This document shows, piece after piece, positions 6,829 to 14,689 of a stretch of 17,348 nt of DNA. The stretch spans positions 1-17,348 of the forward strand of contig DGNT01000098.1 in NCBI GenBank assembly GCA_002389055.1, given 5' to 3'. The notes under the pieces are model-generated. The model did not search any database. It was not told the DNA's origin and was given only the letters and a program-made list of their open reading frames with translations. Each line of letters starts with the position of its first letter. Positions within the stretch are counted from its first letter, which is position 1. Position numbers and translations under genes: made by a program. Source of the DNA: Alcanivorax sp. UBA4485. Lineage in GTDB: Bacteria; Pseudomonadota; Gammaproteobacteria; Pseudomonadales; Alcanivoracaceae.

Positions 6829-9564
6829 ATGGGTAAATCCCTTGTAATCGTGGAATCGCCGGCCAAGGCCAAGACCATTAATCGCTACCTGGGCGATGAT
6901 TTCGTGGTCAAATCCAGTGTCGGCCATGTGCGTGACCTGCCGGTAAGCGGCGGCGCCAAGACAAGCACCCCCAAGGAGCGGGCCAAGGAAGCGGCCTATA
7001 CCCGCTCGCTGCCCAAGGAGGAGCGCGAAGCCTATAAAAAGAAGAAGTCCCGCGCGCAGTTGATCAACCGCATGGGCGTGGACCCGGACCACGGCTGGCA
7101 GGCGCAGTATCAGATCCTGCCGGGCAAGGAAAAGGTGATCGACGAGCTCAAGCGGCTCGCCAGCACCGCCGACCGCATCTATCTGGCCACTGACTTGGAC
7201 CGCGAAGGGGAGGCGATTGCCTGGCACCTGCGGGAAGTGATCGGCGGCGACGACCAGCGGTTCGACCGGGTGGTGTTCAACGAGATCACCAAGAAAGCGA
7301 TCCAGGCCGCCTTCGAGGAGCCGGGCAAGCTCGACATGAGCCGGGTGGAAGCCCAGCAGGCGCGGCGCTTCCTGGACCGGGTGGTGGGCTTCATGATCTC
7401 GCCGCTGCTGTGGGAAAAGATCGCCCGTGGCCTGTCCGCCGGGCGGGTGCAATCGGTGGCGGTGGAACTGGTGGTCGAGCGTGAGCGGGAAATCCGTGCG
7501 TTCACCCCGGAAGAATACTGGGAGCTGCACGCCGACACCCATAACGCGGCCAACGCGGCGGACGCCATCCGCATGCAGGTGGCCCGTCACCGGGGCGAGA
7601 ACTTCCGCCCCAACAACGGCGACGACGCGGAAAAACACCGCGCCGCCCTGGTGGCCGCCGGCAAGCTCACCATCAGCCAGCGCGAGGAGCGGCCGACCCG
7701 TTCCAAGGCACCGCCTCCCTTTATTACCTCCACCCTGCAGCAGGCCGCCAGCACGCGCCTGGGCTTCGGGGTGAAGAAGACTATGATGATGGCCCAGCGT
7801 CTCTACGAGGCCGGCCACATCACCTACATGCGTACCGATTCCACCAACCTGAGCGCGGACGCGGTCAACGACTGCCGCGCCTGGATCGGCGACCAGCTGG
7901 GTGAGAAGTATCTGCCCGAGCAGCCGCTGCGTTACTCCAACCGGGACGGCGCCCAGGAGGCCCACGAGGCGATCCGCCCCTCGGACGTGAAGCGCGACGC
8001 CAGCAACCTTAAGGACATGGAGCGTGACGCCCAGCGTCTTTACGAGCTGATCCGCCGCCAGTTCATCGCCTGCCAGATGCCGCCGGCGGAGTACCTGAGC
8101 ACCACCATCACCGCCGAGGCGGACGGCTACGAGCTCAAGGCCCGTGGCCGCATCGTCAAGTTCGACGGTTGGACCCGCATTCAGCCCCAGGCGTCGCGCA
8201 AGGGCGCCGAGGACACCGTGCTGCCCGATCTGAAACAGGGCGACGTGCTCGACATCGACCAGGTGGACGCCAATCAGCACTTCACCAAGCCGCCGGCGCG
8301 CTACACCGAAGCCAGCCTGGTGAAAGAACTGGAGAAGCGCGGCATCGGCCGGCCCTCCACCTACGCCTCGATCATCTCCACGATCCAGGACCGGGGCTAT
8401 GTCCGTCAGGACAACCGCCGCTTCTACGCCGAGAAAATGGGTGACATCGTCACCGACCGGCTGGCGGAAAGCTTCCCCGACCTGATGGACTACAACTTCA
8501 CCGCCCAGATGGAAGAGATCCTGGATCAGGTCGCCGAGGGCAAGCGCGGCTGGCGCGATGTGCTCGACGAATTCTACCGGGACTTTCTCGCCAAGCTGGA
8601 AGCGGCCCAGGGCGAAGGCAGCGGCAAGCAGGCCAAAGGCGGCATGCGCGCCAACCTGCCCACCGATACCGACATCGATTGCCCGAAATGCGGCCGGCCG
8701 ATGCAGATCCGCACCGGTTCCACCGGCGTCTTCCTGGGCTGCTCGGGCTACAGCCTGCCGCCCAAGGAACGCTGCACCGCCACCCTCAATCTGCTGCCCG
8801 GCGAAGAGGCGGTGCGCGCCGACGACGAGGAGGCGGAGACCCAGGAGCTGCGCCGCAAGAAACGTTGCCCGAAGTGCGGCACGGCGATGGAAAACTATCT
8901 GATCGACGAAAAGCGCAAGCTGCACATCTGCGGCAACAACCCGGACTGCGACGGTTACGTGGTGGAGAAGGGCGAATTCCGCATCAAGGGCTACGACGGC
9001 CCGACGCTGGAATGCGAAAAGTGCGGCAACGAAATGCAGCTGCGCACCGGCCGGTTCGGCAAGTTCTTCAAGTGCACCAACGAGGAGTGCGGCAACACCC
9101 GCAAGCTGCTCAAGAGCGGCGAGCCGGCGCCGCCGCGCGCCGACCCGGTGCCGATGCCGCATCTGAAGTGCGAGAAGGTGGACGACCACTACCTGCTGCG
9201 CGACGGCGCCTCGGGCCTGTTCCTGGCCGCCAGCCAGTTCCCCAAGAACCGGGAAACCCGCGCGCCGCTGGTGGAAGAGGTGCAGTCCGTGGCCAAGGCG
9301 CTGGACCCCAAGCATAAGTATCTCGCCGAGGCCCCCGCCGAGGACGGCAAAGGCCGCAAGGCGGTGCTGCGCTACAGCCGCAAGGCCAAGGAGCAGTACG
9401 TGATGACCGAGGAGGACGGCAAGCCCACCGGCTGGTACGCCTTCTACCGGGACGGCGAATGGGAAGTGGAAGAGAAAAAGACCGCGCCCAAGAAAAAAGC
9501 CGCCAAGAAAAAGGCCGCGAAGAAAAAAGCCCCGGCCAAGAAAAAGGCCGCCGCCAAGAAATAA
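6829..9564 (+). CDS. topA: DNA topoisomerase I (type IA)
   Basis: This 911-residue enzyme relaxes negative supercoils by cutting one strand through a 5'-phosphotyrosine. The N-terminal Toprim domain begins KSLVIVESPAKAKTINRYLG and includes the metal-binding DLDREGEAIAWHL. The active-site Tyr333 lies in HITYMRTDSTNLS. RPSTYASIISTIQDRGYV follows in the core. Three C-terminal zinc-ribbon modules start at Cys618 (CPKCGRPMQIR), Cys680 (CPKCGTAMENY) and Cys729 (CEKCGNEMQLRTGRFGKFFKC). The protein ends in a lysine/alanine tail (about 881-911) of repeated AAKKK-like units, a likely nucleic-acid contact. E. coli TopA is 865 residues, and much of the extra length is this tail. GGTGAG lies 6 bases before the start. 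The gene has a long structured leader and is followed after 33 bases by the next gene. Confidence 0.97.
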   Translation: MGKSLVIVESPAKAKTINRYLGDDFVVKSSVGHVRDLPVSGGAKTSTPKERAKEAAYTRSLPKEEREAYKKKKSRAQLINRMGVDPDHGWQAQYQILPGKEKVIDELKRLASTADRIYLATDLDREGEAIAWHLREVIGGDDQRFDRVVFNEITKKAIQAAFEEPGKLDMSRVEAQQARRFLDRVVGFMISPLLWEKIARGLSAGRVQSVAVELVVEREREIRAFTPEEYWELHADTHNAANAADAIRMQVARHRGENFRPNNGDDAEKHRAALVAAGKLTISQREERPTRSKAPPPFITSTLQQAASTRLGFGVKKTMMMAQRLYEAGHITYMRTDSTNLSADAVNDCRAWIGDQLGEKYLPEQPLRYSNRDGAQEAHEAIRPSDVKRDASNLKDMERDAQRLYELIRRQFIACQMPPAEYLSTTITAEADGYELKARGRIVKFDGWTRIQPQASRKGAEDTVLPDLKQGDVLDIDQVDANQHFTKPPARYTEASLVKELEKRGIGRPSTYASIISTIQDRGYVRQDNRRFYAEKMGDIVTDRLAESFPDLMDYNFTAQMEEILDQVAEGKRGWRDVLDEFYRDFLAKLEAAQGEGSGKQAKGGMRANLPTDTDIDCPKCGRPMQIRTGSTGVFLGCSGYSLPPKERCTATLNLLPGEEAVRADDEEAETQELRRKKRCPKCGTAMENYLIDEKRKLHICGNNPDCDGYVVEKGEFRIKGYDGPTLECEKCGNEMQLRTGRFGKFFKCTNEECGNTRKLLKSGEPAPPRADPVPMPHLKCEKVDDHYLLRDGASGLFLAASQFPKNRETRAPLVEEVQSVAKALDPKHKYLAEAPAEDGKGRKAVLRYSRKAKEQYVMTEEDGKPTGWYAFYRDGEWEVEEKKTAPKKKAAKKKAAKKKAPAKKKAAAKK

Positions 9565-9597
9565 CGTTGCCCGCAGCCTTCCAGAGAGCGATTGATC

Positions 9598-10125
9598 ATG
9601 TCCCGAATGGTTCGAGAAAGCGAAGTGAGCGGCCTGCGCGAGCGGCTGTTCTTCGCCCGCAGTCTGCTCAAGCAGCTGTACAGCGACGAGAGCGCCGCCG
9701 TGGGCCAGCGCCTGGCGCTACGCGGCGCGGTGGTGTTTCATTTGTATTCGGTGCTGGTGGGGCTGGCCCGGCAGGCCGCCAACAACTATCAGGTGGCCGG
9801 TTATGAGGATCTGATCAGCCTGGCGGCCCTGGAGCAGGCGTTTCAGCGCGCCGAGGTGCGCGCCCAGGAAATACAGGTGTTGGCGACGGCGCGGGCGGAC
9901 CGCGCCGATCTGGTGTTCTGGCTCGACCAGGAAATCCGCGCCGCGGTGGGCGCCGCCGGACTCGCCCGCCGGCCCACGCCACCGGGCGAGGGCAATGACT
10001 TGGCGATGCGCGCCGAGGACCCCTATGCGCCGCTCGCCTATGGCGATCTCGAGCGCCTCGAACAGGCCGCGCGCCGGGTCGAGGAACTGATCGAGCATTG
10101 CGGCGCCTACATGGAAGAGTGGTGA
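9598..10125 (+). CDS. Conserved hypothetical protein, DUF6586-like
   Basis: This 175-residue protein is predicted to be largely helical, with no signal peptide or clear membrane span. Recognisable segments are LRERLFFARSLLKQLYSDE near the N-terminus and VVFHLYSVLVGLARQAANNYQ around residues 45-66. A small gene of this kind follows topA in Pseudomonas and is annotated DUF6586; I assign it on position and on the FHLY...LVGLA pattern, with moderate trust. The function is unknown. ATG 9598 follows AGAGAG with 9 bases spacing; an upstream TTG at 9592 sits too close to that site. Its stop shares one base with the start of the CNNM/CBS gene, so the two are probably coupled. Confidence 0.75.
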   Translation: MSRMVRESEVSGLRERLFFARSLLKQLYSDESAAVGQRLALRGAVVFHLYSVLVGLARQAANNYQVAGYEDLISLAALEQAFQRAEVRAQEIQVLATARADRADLVFWLDQEIRAAVGAAGLARRPTPPGEGNDLAMRAEDPYAPLAYGDLERLEQAARRVEELIEHCGAYMEEW

Positions 10126-11141
10126 TGTTGCTGCTGATTGTCTTTGCCCTGATCGCCATCGGGTTTTCGTTTCTGTGCTCGATCCTGGAAGCCGCGTTGT
10201 TGTCGATCACGCCCAGCTATATCGCCGGGCTCAAGGGCGAGCGGCCCAAGCTGTTCGAGAAGCTGCGCAAGCTCAAGGACGATATCGACGACCCGCTGGC
10301 GGCCATTCTTACTCTCAACACCATTGCCCATACCGCCGGCGCCACCGGCGTCGGCGCCCAGGTGGCGGTGATCTTCGGCGAGGCCTACCTGGGCGCGGCG
10401 TCGGCGGTGATGACGCTGGCCATCCTGATTCTCTCCGAGATTATCCCCAAGACCATCGGCGCCAAATTCTGGCGCTCCCTGGCGCCCATGCTGCCGCCGG
10501 TGCTGAACGTGATGATCCTGGTGCTCAAGCCGTTCGTGTGGCTGTCCAAGATCGTTACCCGGCAGATCGGCGCCGGCGAGCCGGACACCGACATCCGCGC
10601 CGAGCTCAAGGCAATGGCGGCCATCGGCCGCGACCAACAGGCCCTGGACGAAGACGAGCAGCGGGTGATCACCAATGTGCTCAACCTCCATGAGATCAAG
10701 GTGGAGAAGGTGATGACCCCGCGCACCGTGGTGCGCAGCGTGCAACCCGATGAAAGCGTGGACGACGTGCGCCAGCGCCTGGCCGGGTCGCCGTTCTCCC
10801 GTTTCCCGGTGATCAACGAACACGACGAAGCGCTCGGTTACGTGCACAAGAGCGACCTGCTGGAAGTGGAGGGCGACCGCAAGGTCAGTGAACTGGCGCG
10901 TAGCATGGCGCCGTTCCGGGCCGCCATGAACATCGAGTTCGTGTTCGGTGAAATGCTGCGCGAGCGCCAGCATCTGGGCATGGTCTATGACGACCTGGGC
11001 ACCTGGGTGGGGCTGATCACCATGGAAGACATTATCGAGACTTTGCTTGGCCATGAAATTATGGACGAGACGGACAACGTGTCTAATCTGCGTCGCTATG
11101 CGAAGCAGCGGTGGAGTCGGCGGTTGAAGAAGCGTAATTGA
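10125..11141 (+). CDS. CNNM/DUF21 membrane protein with CBS pair
   Basis: This 338-residue inner-membrane protein of the CNNM/CorB-like family is related to transporters or regulators of magnesium and other divalent cations. The DUF21 transmembrane domain (about residues 1-145) starts MLLLIVFALIAIGFSFLCSI and holds LEAALLSITPSYI and the conserved LSEIIPKTIGAKF (103-115). A tandem CBS domain follows: VMTPRTVVRSV with FSRFPVIN (about 195-250), and a second copy ending YDDLGTWVGLITMEDIIETLLG (to about 309). There is no C-terminal CorC_HlyC domain, so it is a short-form member, and the end is basic (RWSRRLKKRN). GGAAGAG precedes ATG 10125. Its TGA stop overlaps the -35 element of psrA. Cation specificity cannot be told from sequence. 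Confidence 0.88.
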   Translation: MLLLIVFALIAIGFSFLCSILEAALLSITPSYIAGLKGERPKLFEKLRKLKDDIDDPLAAILTLNTIAHTAGATGVGAQVAVIFGEAYLGAASAVMTLAILILSEIIPKTIGAKFWRSLAPMLPPVLNVMILVLKPFVWLSKIVTRQIGAGEPDTDIRAELKAMAAIGRDQQALDEDEQRVITNVLNLHEIKVEKVMTPRTVVRSVQPDESVDDVRQRLAGSPFSRFPVINEHDEALGYVHKSDLLEVEGDRKVSELARSMAPFRAAMNIEFVFGEMLRERQHLGMVYDDLGTWVGLITMEDIIETLLGHEIMDETDNVSNLRRYAKQRWSRRLKKRN

Positions 11142-11166
11142 CCTGTGCTACTTCGAACGCTAGTTT
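11138..11166 (+). promoter_or_regulatory. Candidate psrA promoter
   Basis: TTGACC (11138-11143, five of six) and TAGTTT (11161-11166, three of six but keeping the key T-A and final T) are 17 bases apart. The predicted start, near 11173, falls inside the operator that begins one base after the -10. The -35 overlaps the stop codon of the preceding CNNM gene. Confidence 0.5.
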
Positions 11167-11180
11167 AAAACGTCTGTTTT
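11167..11180 (+). promoter_or_regulatory. Probable PsrA operator (autoregulatory)
   Basis: AAAAC-GTCT-GTTTT is a perfect inverted repeat with a 4-base spacer. The known PsrA motif in Pseudomonas is (G/C)AAAC-N2-4-GTTT(G/C), so this site matches the inner eight bases and the spacing, with A/T at the outer positions. It directly follows the -10 of the gene for PsrA, which is known to repress itself. Confidence 0.7.
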
Positions 11181-11196
11181 CAGGCGTGAGGCCGGC

Positions 11197-11829
11197 ATGT
11201 CCCAATCCGATACCGTGCAGCGCATTCTCGATGCGGCGGAAGTTCTGTTCGCCCAGAAGGGTTTCGCCGAGACCAGCCTGCGCGCCATCACCAGCCGGGC
11301 CGGGGTCAATCTGGCGGCGGTCAATTACCACTTCGGTTCCAAAGAAGCGCTGATTCAGGCGGTGTTCGAGCGTTATCTGACGCCGTTCTGCCAGGCCCTG
11401 GACGCCAAGCTCGAAGAACTGGAAAGCGAAACCCGCAACGGCGGCGACGTGCCCCTGGAGAAGCTGTTCACGGTGGCCTCGCGGCTGGCGCTGGGCTCCC
11501 ACGGCGACGAACCGCGCCGGGCAATGATCTTTTTCCGTCTTTCCGGGCAAGCCTACAGCCAGCCGCAGGATCATCTGCGTGCCTGGTTGCGCGAACATTA
11601 CGGCCCGGTGTTTCGCCGTTTCCTGGCCCTGCTGCGCCGGGCGGTGCCCGACGTGCCGCCCATGGAACTGTTCTGGCGGGTGCACTTCAGCCTGGGCGCG
11701 GTGATCTTCACCCTGTCCGGGATGGAGTCGCTGCAAGCGATCAGCAAGAAAGACTTCAACCAGAGCGTCACCGCCGCCCACATCACCCAGCAGCTGCTGC
11801 CGTTCGTGGTCGGCGGCATCCAGGGATAG
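11197..11829 (+). CDS. psrA: TetR-family fatty-acid-responsive regulator PsrA
   Basis: This 210-residue TetR protein is strikingly like Pseudomonas PsrA. The start MSQSDTVQRILDAAEVLFA, the helix-turn-helix region TSLRAITSRAGVNLAAVNYHFGSK (about 26-49) and ELFWRVHFSLGAVIFTLSG in the ligand domain are all close. PsrA is known to sense long-chain fatty acids, repress the beta-oxidation operon and itself, and activate rpoS in Pseudomonas. The C-terminus is shorter than in P. aeruginosa. GAGG lies 5 bases before ATG 11197. An inverted repeat matching the PsrA site sits in its promoter. It is transcribed toward nagZ and the methylthioinosine phosphorylase gene, as in Pseudomonas, but with extra genes between. 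The targets in this organism are inferred. Confidence 0.92.
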   Translation: MSQSDTVQRILDAAEVLFAQKGFAETSLRAITSRAGVNLAAVNYHFGSKEALIQAVFERYLTPFCQALDAKLEELESETRNGGDVPLEKLFTVASRLALGSHGDEPRRAMIFFRLSGQAYSQPQDHLRAWLREHYGPVFRRFLALLRRAVPDVPPMELFWRVHFSLGAVIFTLSGMESLQAISKKDFNQSVTAAHITQQLLPFVVGGIQG

Positions 11830-11922
11830 TGGACAGTGGACAGTTGATAGTTGACAGTTAAAACCCAAATTACGGGGCCATGCTTTGATTTTCGCTGTCA
11901 ACTATCAACTATCCATTGTCAA
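11830..11922. repeat. Inverted heptamer repeats between psrA and the YkuD gene
   Basis: Four tandem heptamers (TGGACAG, TGGACAG, TTGATAG, TTGACAG; 11830-11857) are mirrored by four inverted ones (CTGTCAA, CTATCAA, CTATCCA, TTGTCAA; 11895-11922), with a 37-base spacer. The inner 16 bases pair perfectly (11842-11857 with 11895-11910). A degenerate heptamer, GGGATAG (11823-11829), contains the psrA stop codon. No T-tract follows, so it is not a standard terminator. It fills the gap before the next gene and leaves no clear ribosome-binding site. Confidence 0.85.
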
Positions 11923-11930
11923 CTGAACCT

Positions 11931-12404
11931 ATGCCTATTCACGTGTCGCTCAGCGATCAGACTCTGACCCTGGAAGGCCCCGGAGAGACGCTGCGTTTTC
12001 CGGTGTCCACCGCCGCCGTGGGCGCCGGTGAGCGCCACGGCAGCGGCGCCACGCCGCGTGGCCGGCATCTGGTGCGGGCCCGCTTCGGCGCCGGCCTGCC
12101 GGCGGGCGCGGTGTTCGCGGGCCGCCGCTTTCACGGCGAGCTGTATGACCCGGAGCAGGCGCGGCGGGCGCCGCAGCGGGACTGGATTCTCAGCCGCATT
12201 CTTTGGCTCGGCGGTCTGCAGCCGGGGCTCAATCAGGGCGGCGACGTGGATAGTTTCCGTCGCTTTATTTATATTCACGGCACGCCGGACGACCAGCCCA
12301 TGGGCGAGCCGGCGTCGCATGGCTGCATCCGCATGCGCAACACGGATGTGATCACTCTTTTTGAACGGGTACCGGTGGCCACGCCGGTGACCATCGTCGA
12401 GTAA
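11931..12404 (+). CDS. YkuD-family L,D-carboxypeptidase/transpeptidase, probably cytosolic
   Basis: This 157-residue YkuD-domain protein has the catalytic signature: His116-Gly117 in IYIHGTPDD and SHGCIRM with the nucleophile Cys132. The fold normally crosslinks or trims peptidoglycan stem peptides at meso-diaminopimelate. No signal peptide is present: the protein starts MPIHVSLSDQ, and an in-frame TGA at 11886-11888 limits any extension. A known signal-less member, ElsL/LdtK of Acinetobacter, is a cytosolic L,D-carboxypeptidase in peptidoglycan recycling. The adjacent nagZ (12 bases downstream) acts in the same cytosolic pathway, so I infer the same role. TTG 11916 is an alternative start. 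No Shine-Dalgarno sequence precedes ATG 11931, because the inverted heptamers end 8 bases before it. Confidence 0.85.
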   Translation: MPIHVSLSDQTLTLEGPGETLRFPVSTAAVGAGERHGSGATPRGRHLVRARFGAGLPAGAVFAGRRFHGELYDPEQARRAPQRDWILSRILWLGGLQPGLNQGGDVDSFRRFIYIHGTPDDQPMGEPASHGCIRMRNTDVITLFERVPVATPVTIVE

Positions 12405-12416
12405 TTTGCCCCGCTT

Positions 12417-13436
12417 ATGTCGAACCAAACCGATACCCAGCCGCTGCTGATGCTGGACCTGGAAGGCCTCACCGTCACGGCGGAAGAGCAGGACTTGCTG
12501 CGTCACCCGGCGGTGGGCGGCCTGATTCTGTTCAGCCGCAACTACCAGGAACCGGACCAGCTGTACGAGCTGATTCACCAGGTGCGCTCAGCGCGCCCGG
12601 ACCTGTTGATCGCCGTGGATCAGGAAGGGGGCAGGGTGCAGCGCTTCCGCACTGAATTCACCCGCCTGCCGCCGATGGCGGCGCTGGGCCGCTACCACGG
12701 CCGCGATCCCCAGGCCGCCCGTCACGCCGCCGACCTGCTCGGCGAACTGATGGCCGACGAGCTGCGCGCCTACGACATCGACATCAGTTTCGCGCCGGTG
12801 CTGGATCTGGATTTCGGCACCAGCAGCGTGATCGGCGACCGCAGCTTCAACGCCGACCCCTGGGCGGTCACCGATCTGGCCGGCGCCTTCATCGATGGCA
12901 TGGCCCGCGCCGGCATGGCCGCCACCGGCAAGCATTTTCCCGGCCACGGCCATGTGGCGGCGGACTCCCATCTCGAGCTGCCGGAAGACCCGCGTAGCTG
13001 GGAACAGCTGCAGGACGACCTGGTGCCGTTCAAGGCGCTGGCCCCGCGTCTGGACGGCATCATGCCCGCCCATGTCCGTTATCAGGCAGTGGACGCCGAG
13101 CCCGCCGGTTTCTCCCGCCACTGGCTGGGCAAGGTGCTGCGCGGTGATTGTGGCTATCGCGGGGTGATCTTCTCCGATGATCTCGGCATGGCCGGCGCCG
13201 CCGGTGCCGGTGACTTTTCGCAACGCGCCCAGGCGGCGCTGGGGGCCGGCTGCGACATGGTGCTGGTGTGCAACGACCGGGCCGGCGCGGTGACGGTGGC
13301 GCAATGGCTGGAAGGCCGGCGCTTCGAGCACCGGGTCGGCGCCGCGGCCCTGCGCGGCAAGCCCCGCGCGCCCATGCATCTGAGCCGCCGCCGGCAGGCC
13401 GGCGACGTGGCGGACTTGCTCAATAAGGATCTGTAA
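12417..13436 (+). CDS. nagZ: Beta-N-acetylhexosaminidase NagZ
   Basis: This 339-residue glycoside hydrolase family 3 enzyme is known to remove N-acetylglucosamine from anhydro-muropeptides in the cytosol. That step belongs to cell-wall recycling and, in species with AmpR, to beta-lactamase induction. The barrel begins LLMLDLEGLTVT. AVDQEGGRVQRF (66-77), FAPVLDLDFG (125-134) and the catalytic loop KHFPGHGHVAADSH (172-185) follow, with the Asp183/His185 acid-base dyad. The nucleophile lies in FSDDLGM (252-258). No signal peptide is present, as expected. No good Shine-Dalgarno precedes ATG 12417, so translation may depend on the upstream YkuD gene. The stop shares one base with the MscS-type gene. 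Length is normal for the family. Confidence 0.96.
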   Translation: MSNQTDTQPLLMLDLEGLTVTAEEQDLLRHPAVGGLILFSRNYQEPDQLYELIHQVRSARPDLLIAVDQEGGRVQRFRTEFTRLPPMAALGRYHGRDPQAARHAADLLGELMADELRAYDIDISFAPVLDLDFGTSSVIGDRSFNADPWAVTDLAGAFIDGMARAGMAATGKHFPGHGHVAADSHLELPEDPRSWEQLQDDLVPFKALAPRLDGIMPAHVRYQAVDAEPAGFSRHWLGKVLRGDCGYRGVIFSDDLGMAGAAGAGDFSQRAQAALGAGCDMVLVCNDRAGAVTVAQWLEGRRFEHRVGAAALRGKPRAPMHLSRRRQAGDVADLLNKDL

Positions 13437-14689
13437 TGAATTGGGAAGCCTTGACCGATTGGCGGCAACTTCTGGTGTGGCCCGGCCCGGACACCGAACC
13501 GGCGGTGTGGGTCACTCAGGTGTTCGCGGTGGTGCTGTGCACCGTGACCGTGAACTTCATTCTTATGCGCGTGATCGACATCATTGATCACTTCAGCCGC
13601 GAAACCCACAACCTGTGGGACGACGCCCTGCTGGATTCCCTGCGTATTCCGATTCGCCTGCTGCTGTGGGTGGTGGGCCTGTCGGTGGCCGCCGAGATGA
13701 TGCAGGCGGTGTCCGAGGCGGCGGTGTTCGACTATGTCGGCGACGTCCGCCGCGTGGCGTTCATTTTCATCGTCGCGCTGTTTCTGACCAAACTGGTCGG
13801 CAACGTAGAGAAAAACCTGGTCGACCCCGACCGCATGCGCAACCCCATGGATCAGACCACCGCCTCGGCGGTGGGCAAGCTGCTGCGCATCTCGGTATTG
13901 ATCACCGCCTTTCTGATCATCCTGCAAACGCTGGGCTACAGCATCTCCGGGGTGCTGGCGTTCGGCGGCCTGGGCGGCATGGCGGTGGCGTTCGCCGCCA
14001 AGGATCTGCTCGCCAACTTCTTCGGCGGCGCCATGGTGTACATGGACAAGCCGTTCAAGGTCGGCGAATGGGTGCGTTCGCCGGACCGCAGTATCGAAGG
14101 CACCGTGGAGCATATCGGCTGGCGCCTGACGCGCATCCGCACCTTCGACCAGCGTCCGCTGTACGTGCCCAATGCCATGTTCACCACGGTGATCCTGGAA
14201 AACCCGTCGCGCATGCTCAACCGCCGCATCAACGAGAAGGTGGGTATTCGCTTCGAGGATTGGGAGAAAATGCCCGCCGTCGTCGACGCGGTGCGCGAGA
14301 TGGCCAAGAAGCACAAGGATCTGGAAACCGATCACCGCACGCTGATCGTCAACTTCGACAGCTACGGCGCGTCCTACATTGAATTCTTTATCTACACCTT
14401 CACCAAGACCACGGACTGGGTCACCTACCATGAGATCAAACAGGACGTGCTGATGCGCATCATGGCCATTGTCCATGAGCACGGCGCCGAGTTCGCCTTC
14501 CCCAGCCGTACCCTGTACATGGCGGCCAACGATGAAAGCGACGATGAATTCGAAGACGACGAGGACGAGGCCGCCGAAGGGCGTGCCGCGCAACGACGTT
14601 CGCGCCGCCGCAGCCGCAATCGTCGCGACCGTAACCAGACCTGGAAGGGCGACCAGGACCAATCCGAGGAGGACGCCGATGGCGATTGA
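13436..14689 (+). CDS. MscS-family mechanosensitive channel with charged C-terminal tail
   Basis: This 417-residue inner-membrane protein has predicted membrane segments near residues 23-46, 71-90, 105-124 and 148-168. The MscS pore helix follows, with SGVLAFGGLGGMAVAFAAKDLLANFFGG (171-198), then the beta domain MVYMDKPFKVGEWV and PLYVPNAMFTTVILENPSR. The family opens under membrane tension to release solutes on osmotic downshock. After the C-terminal domain (ends about 363) comes a low-complexity tail: acidic (DESDDEFEDDEDEAAEG), then very basic (RRSRRRSRNRRDRN), then acidic again. That tail is unusual for MscS and might contact lipid, nucleic acid or partner proteins. The gene overlaps nagZ by 1 base and the phosphoribosyltransferase gene by 11. 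Confidence 0.92.
   Translation: MNWEALTDWRQLLVWPGPDTEPAVWVTQVFAVVLCTVTVNFILMRVIDIIDHFSRETHNLWDDALLDSLRIPIRLLLWVVGLSVAAEMMQAVSEAAVFDYVGDVRRVAFIFIVALFLTKLVGNVEKNLVDPDRMRNPMDQTTASAVGKLLRISVLITAFLIILQTLGYSISGVLAFGGLGGMAVAFAAKDLLANFFGGAMVYMDKPFKVGEWVRSPDRSIEGTVEHIGWRLTRIRTFDQRPLYVPNAMFTTVILENPSRMLNRRINEKVGIRFEDWEKMPAVVDAVREMAKKHKDLETDHRTLIVNFDSYGASYIEFFIYTFTKTTDWVTYHEIKQDVLMRIMAIVHEHGAEFAFPSRTLYMAANDESDDEFEDDEDEAAEGRAAQRRSRRRSRNRRDRNQTWKGDQDQSEEDADGD

Noticed and set aside
6808..9315. 835-codon open frame on the minus strand opposite topA
   Set aside because: It is a shadow of topA caused by high GC; the translation is His/Gln/Ala/Val-rich without motifs.
11830..11922. CRISPR array or intrinsic terminator at the heptamer repeats
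   Set aside because: The repeats are 7 bases long and inverted around one spacer, not direct repeats with regular spacers, and no T-tract follows the hairpin.
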